Below, piece after piece: positions 21,571-24,675 of a DNA stretch of 24,675 nt. A program made the position numbers and the translations under genes. Numbering within the stretch: the stretch's first letter is position 1; each line of letters starts with the position of its first letter. The notes below the pieces were generated by a model. The model worked only from the letters and a program-made list of their open reading frames with translations, did no database searches and was not told the DNA's origin. The stretch is from RI-242 sp038246255 (GTDB taxonomy: Bacteria > Planctomycetota > UBA1135 > GCA-002686595): the NCBI GenBank assembly GCA_038246255.1, contig JBBRWC010000061.1, forward strand, positions 1-24,675, read 5' to 3'.

Positions 21571-22608
21571 TCAGCCGCGCGCCAAAAGGGCCGCGGCCGC
21601 CGCACGCCCGCTGTCGAACGCCGCTTCGATGCGCGCGCCGAGCGCACCGTCCCCCGCCCACGCGAGCCCAGCGTCGGAATCGATCGCGTGTGACCGCCCG
21701 AGGACACGCGCCGCGAAGGCATAACGCCAGCGGTGTGCGTCGACGTGCACGGGCGGGGGCAGGGAGCGCCCCATTCCGTAGGCTCCGGCGACCAGCTCCG
21801 CAAATTCCTGGAAAAGCATCTGGGCCGATTCGAGCGGCGGACGCTCGAGCGCCGTTGCGCTCCAATCCGCGCGTCCGTGCAGCACCCAGGCTTCGACCGT
21901 CGCGCGGGCGGGTTTGCTCGCCTCCAAAACAGCGAGTTGGAGTGCCTGCGCCCCCGACCAAGCGTCGCCGCTGTCGAAGGGCAGTCCGAGTGGCCGGTCG
22001 AATGCGAGGAGTGCGGCGACGCACGGGGTGTACTCCACGGCGGCGAGTTCGGCGCACAGGCGCGGTGCGTAGTGTTCGAAGAGCGCCGCGGTTTGGGGTG
22101 CGGGCGCGCTCGCGAGCACCCCATCGAACGGGCCGTGGCGCGTGCCGCTGTCGTCCACGGCCCACCAGTGCAGGCCGTCCCGCTCGAGTGCGACGATCTG
22201 CGTGCCAAACCGCACGGGCCGCACTAGCGTCGCCGCGAGTAAGCGCCCCAGCGCGCTGAAACCCGGTGTGCCGACCCACACCTCGCTGTCGCTCGCAGGC
22301 AACGGGGTGATGCCCTCGGGGTCGAGCACTGCGCGGCGCGGTGACCAGCGCGCGAGAGCGCCCGCAGCTGCGGCTTCCTCGACGACCGCCGCGAACGCTT
22401 CGCCGCGCGCCGTCACAAACTGCGCACCGTGGTCAAACGCGAAGGGCCCGAGAACGGGATGCCCCACGCGCCGCGTCGCGACGCGCCCCGCCGGTCCGCG
22501 GCCCTTGTCGAGCACGTGCACACGCGCGCCCTCCGCTTCGAGGTCGCGCGCGGCGGCAAGCCCCGCGATGCCCGCGCCGATGACCAGAACGTCGGCGGAG
22601 CGCGGCAT
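21571..22608 (-). CDS. Renalase-like FAD-dependent amine oxidoreductase
   Basis: A 345-residue cytoplasmic flavoprotein. The ATG at 22608 is preferred over an upstream GTG because it directly precedes the Rossmann strand and overlaps the previous stop as TGATG. It opens with the dinucleotide-binding motif DVLVIGAGIAGLAAARDLE (6-24), then VHVLDKGRGPAGRVATRR (30-47), the second flavin motif characteristic of the renalase/NAD(P)-binding amine oxidase group. FDHGAQFVTARG (about 57-68) and a C-terminal flavin motif GLAWAGDG (about 315-322) complete the fold. Members oxidise amines or dihydropyridine-type substrates; the substrate here cannot be told. Its place between two related membrane proteins of an operon is unusual and may mean it modifies an isoprenoid or lipid used by them, but that is only inference. 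Confidence 0.88.
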   Translation of the reverse strand: MPRSADVLVIGAGIAGLAAARDLEAEGARVHVLDKGRGPAGRVATRRVGHPVLGPFAFDHGAQFVTARGEAFAAVVEEAAAAGALARWSPRRAVLDPEGITPLPASDSEVWVGTPGFSALGRLLAATLVRPVRFGTQIVALERDGLHWWAVDDSGTRHGPFDGVLASAPAPQTAALFEHYAPRLCAELAAVEYTPCVAALLAFDRPLGLPFDSGDAWSGAQALQLAVLEASKPARATVEAWVLHGRADWSATALERPPLESAQMLFQEFAELVAGAYGMGRSLPPPVHVDAHRWRYAFAARVLGRSHAIDSDAGLAWAGDGALGARIEAAFDSGRAAAAALLARG

Positions 22609-24173
22609 CAGCGCTCCAGCACCACGAGCCACACGACGCCGTTGGGATCGCGCTCGCGGCGCGGTGCGGCAAGGCCCGCGAGCCGCGCCAAAACTCCCGA
22701 ATCTACGTGGGGTGGCGCGGTGCCGATCAGTGCGGGAGTGACGAGGTCGATGCTGAGCACCACCCGCTCGTCGCGTTGCAGGGCCTGCTCCAAATCGACC
22801 GCCAGCGCTTCCAACGCCACCAAATCCGCGCCGCTCGCAAGGGCACTTGCGTCAATCAGGCGCGGTGTCGTCGCAACATCGCGTGCACGCACGTGTGCGT
22901 AGTGCGCGATGGCGTCGAGCGCGACAACCGTGCCCGTCGGGCCAGCGAATGCAAAGGCGATCTGCGCTCGGCTCTGCGCGTGCGCTGCGCGCCCGGGCTC
23001 AAGCAGTAGCGCTGCGTTTCCGAGTGCTCCGAGCAGCGCGCCAAGCGCGACGAGCGTCAGGCGCGCTTTCGAAGGAGCGCCACCCCCCGCCGCCAATCCG
23101 ACTGCGATCAGCAACACGAGTGGCAGCAACGTGCCCGCGTGGTATTCGAGATTCGTGGGCTGCCACCAGGCAAAAAACGCGAAGCGCGCTGCCGCGAACA
23201 GCGCGAGGGCGATCCCGAGCGTGCGCAGGCGCATCACGCCCGTCTTTGCACGCACGAAGGGCAACGCGCCGGCGAAAACGAGCAGCGGCGCCGCCGCAAG
23301 CAGTGCTTCCAGCCCCGGCGCGCGGCCCGCGACGAGTTCTAGCGCGACGCGCGCCACGGCCCAGGCGTGGGCGGCCACCGTCAAGACCAACGCCGACAGC
23401 ACTTCGCGGGTGCCCGGCGTCGCTCCCCACAAACCCGTAGCGGCCAAACCGCGCAGCCACGCAACGAAGGGCACGGCGGGCGCGCTGATCACATACGCAA
23501 GCGCGTACACAACCACACACACAACACCCGCTCCCGCTAGGCCCACGAGCGCCCGTCGCCAGGGCACCACCAGTGCAATGAACGGCAACGCGAGCACGCT
23601 GTCCTGGCGCAGCAGGCAAGCCAGCAACGCCCAGGCCCCGATGCGCCACGCCGAGAGCGCCGCACCCCGCGATCGTGCGACGATGGCGTCGCTCCACAGC
23701 CACGCGAGCGCGGCGGTCGCGGGCAAATACGTCTCGCCGACCGAGCCGTAGAGCCAGTTTCCGATCGACGTTGCAAAGAGCAGTGCGAGGATACGCGCGG
23801 CGCCGATGCCCGCGAGGGCGCGTGTCGCCCGCCACACGGCCGCGGTGGCGAGGGCGCCACCCAGGGCGGAAAGGATCACTTGCGCGGTCAGCGCGGCGAA
23901 AACAGGCGCTGCGCCGGCAAGCTCGACCGCGGGTGCGACCGCCGCCGCCAGCAGGTGGAACAGGAGGTGGTGCGGGTTGAAGAGGCCCTCGGATGCGCCC
24001 CCTGCAAGCGCCGCCGCGTAGGGGACGACGTCGTTGCCGAGCAGCAGGGTGTCGCTCATCCGCGGCGCCGTTGCCGCGAAGAGCGCGAAGACGGCGATGC
24101 CCCACGCGAGGCCCTCCCCGAACGAGGCCTGCGCGCGGGCGGCGGCGGTGGGGGAGCGGCGGGGGACTGTCAC
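22608..24173 (-). CDS. Multipass membrane protein, GT-C glycosyltransferase-like
   Basis: A 521-residue protein from GTG 24173. The frame is open about 108 codons further upstream, but that part is Arg/Pro/Gly-rich and low-complexity, whereas the first membrane helix begins about 20 residues after this GTG. About eleven helices run through residue 415. The first outer loop has LLLGNDVVPYAAALAGG (43-59) and NPHHLLFHLL (66-75), and later GSVGETYLPATAALAWLWSD. This is typical of uncharacterised prokaryotic membrane proteins with a PMT/DUF2723-like GT-C topology. The C-terminal extracytoplasmic domain (about 420-521) includes VVALDAIAHYAHVRARD and ERVVLSIDLVTPALIG, an alpha/beta region resembling that of the other membrane protein in this operon. 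It is the first gene of the operon; its TGA overlaps the ATG of the FAD enzyme by one base. Confidence 0.7.
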   Translation of the reverse strand: MTVPRRSPTAAARAQASFGEGLAWGIAVFALFAATAPRMSDTLLLGNDVVPYAAALAGGASEGLFNPHHLLFHLLAAAVAPAVELAGAAPVFAALTAQVILSALGGALATAAVWRATRALAGIGAARILALLFATSIGNWLYGSVGETYLPATAALAWLWSDAIVARSRGAALSAWRIGAWALLACLLRQDSVLALPFIALVVPWRRALVGLAGAGVVCVVVYALAYVISAPAVPFVAWLRGLAATGLWGATPGTREVLSALVLTVAAHAWAVARVALELVAGRAPGLEALLAAAPLLVFAGALPFVRAKTGVMRLRTLGIALALFAAARFAFFAWWQPTNLEYHAGTLLPLVLLIAVGLAAGGGAPSKARLTLVALGALLGALGNAALLLEPGRAAHAQSRAQIAFAFAGPTGTVVALDAIAHYAHVRARDVATTPRLIDASALASGADLVALEALAVDLEQALQRDERVVLSIDLVTPALIGTAPPHVDSGVLARLAGLAAPRRERDPNGVVWLVVLER

Positions 24174-24408
24174 GGCAGCGTTCGGGGGCGTTTCCTCGGC
24201 GAAGCCGCCGCGCGGTGTGGGCCATCGTAGGTCCCCAGGGGCGAACTGCGGCCGGTTTGGATGGGCCCGGCGCACTCGACTTGGGACCGCGACTCGCGAT
24301 CCGCGCGCTCGCCTGCCGATGGGGTGCGGGGGGAGGTTACGCCGCGCGCCTCCCCGCGGGTGCGCCGACAGCGGCCCCGTCGATACGCCGCGGCGCCAAG
24401 GACACCCA
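24174..24408. other. Divergent intergenic region
   Basis: About 235 bases between the divergent membrane-protein operon and the right-edge gene. A purine-rich AAGGA (24399-24403) sits at ribosome-binding distance before the ATG at 24409. No promoter boxes could be assigned with confidence. Confidence 0.5.
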
Positions 24409-24675
24409 ATGACCCAGCCCATCCTCGCCACCCTCCCGAGCGCAGCCACCCGCGCGATCGATCCCGAAGCGATCCTGACGCGCCTCTTCGCCCGCATCGG
24501 GCGCTACGCAGGCCAGGGGGTCGACCCTGAAGGTCGCGCGTTCCGCGCCGAACTCGACATCGAAGCCCTGCTCGGACGCGGGCTCCAGGCCCGTTTTCGC
24601 GCGCGCCGCCAGGAAACCGGGGAGGTGTTTCACGAGGAGGCGCTGATGTTCGCGCGCGACGGTCTCGGCGGCCTG
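24409..24675 (+). CDS. Hypothetical protein, 3' end outside window
   Basis: The first 89 codons of a gene starting at ATG 24409, preceded by AAGGA at good spacing. The visible part starts MTQPILATLPSAATRAIDPE, then EAILTRLFARIGRYA, EGRAFRAELDIEALLGRG and LQARFRARRQETGEVFHEEA: a soluble N-terminal helix and then alternating strands. There is no signal peptide. Not recognised; it resembles small beta-barrel (lipocalin/FABP-like) proteins only in a general way. The frame runs off the window without a stop. Confidence 0.7.
   Translation, partial: MTQPILATLPSAATRAIDPEAILTRLFARIGRYAGQGVDPEGRAFRAELDIEALLGRGLQARFRARRQETGEVFHEEALMFARDGLGGL

Noticed and set aside
24174..24497. Extension of the membrane protein start to 24497
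   Set aside because: The added 108 residues are Arg/Pro/Gly-rich and would overlap the divergent gene at 24409.
1..24675. CRISPR array, integrase, transposase or toxin-antitoxin pair
   Set aside because: No spaced repeats of CRISPR type and no matching protein motifs were found on either strand.

Overview
The window is very GC-rich bacterial DNA, densely coded on both strands, with many GTG and TTG starts. The contents suggest a Planctomycetota-like organism: a PPi-type phosphofructokinase, AlkP/sulfatase-superfamily lipoproteins, large multipass GT-C-like membrane proteins, an exosortase with its companion protein, and a fragment resembling secreted repeat proteins common in planctomycetes. 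The phylum is inferred from gene types, not proven. No CRISPR array, transposase, integrase, rRNA or phage gene was seen.

Layout. 1-1434: end of an unrecognised protein (+). 1492-2415: a DUF4430-like lipoprotein (-) whose signal peptide is built from 15-bp tandem repeats. 2490-2574: a tRNA-Leu (-) with the unusual anticodon AAG. 2957-4153: PPi-dependent phosphofructokinase (+). 4297-5388: a secreted PDZ/collagen-like/coiled-coil protein (+). 5407-6592: a small helical protein and an HDOD signalling protein (-). 6896-9726: a translationally coupled pair (+), a small exported protein and a matrixin-type zinc protease with IPT/TIG domains and a GGGGC-helix-Arg C-terminus; a 15-bp repeat array runs through the protease stop codon. 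9987-12103: a type I phosphodiesterase-like lipoprotein coupled by ATGA to a DnaQ-like 3'-5' exonuclease (+). 12096-13850: a GT39-like membrane protein (-), overlapping the exonuclease tail to tail. 13898-16396: a sulfatase-fold lipoprotein with Thr in place of the FGly cysteine (+).

16790-19331 is the most notable part: an exosortase H-associated-type membrane protein, an exosortase with Cys/Arg/His catalytic residues, and a Tat-exported PhoX/DUF839 protein ending in a divergent IPTLxxWG-like sorting signal. Together they look like a self-contained enzyme-plus-substrate sorting cassette. A broken secreted-protein fragment (19259-19948) is fused to its end. 19984-24173 (-) is a compact operon of two related multipass membrane proteins around a renalase-like FAD oxidoreductase. 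24409 to the edge begins another gene (+).

Most genes serve the cell envelope: export, anchoring, polymer or lipid glycosylation, and phospho- or sulfo-ester chemistry outside the cytoplasm. The long open frames antisense to real genes are by-products of high GC and were left out.
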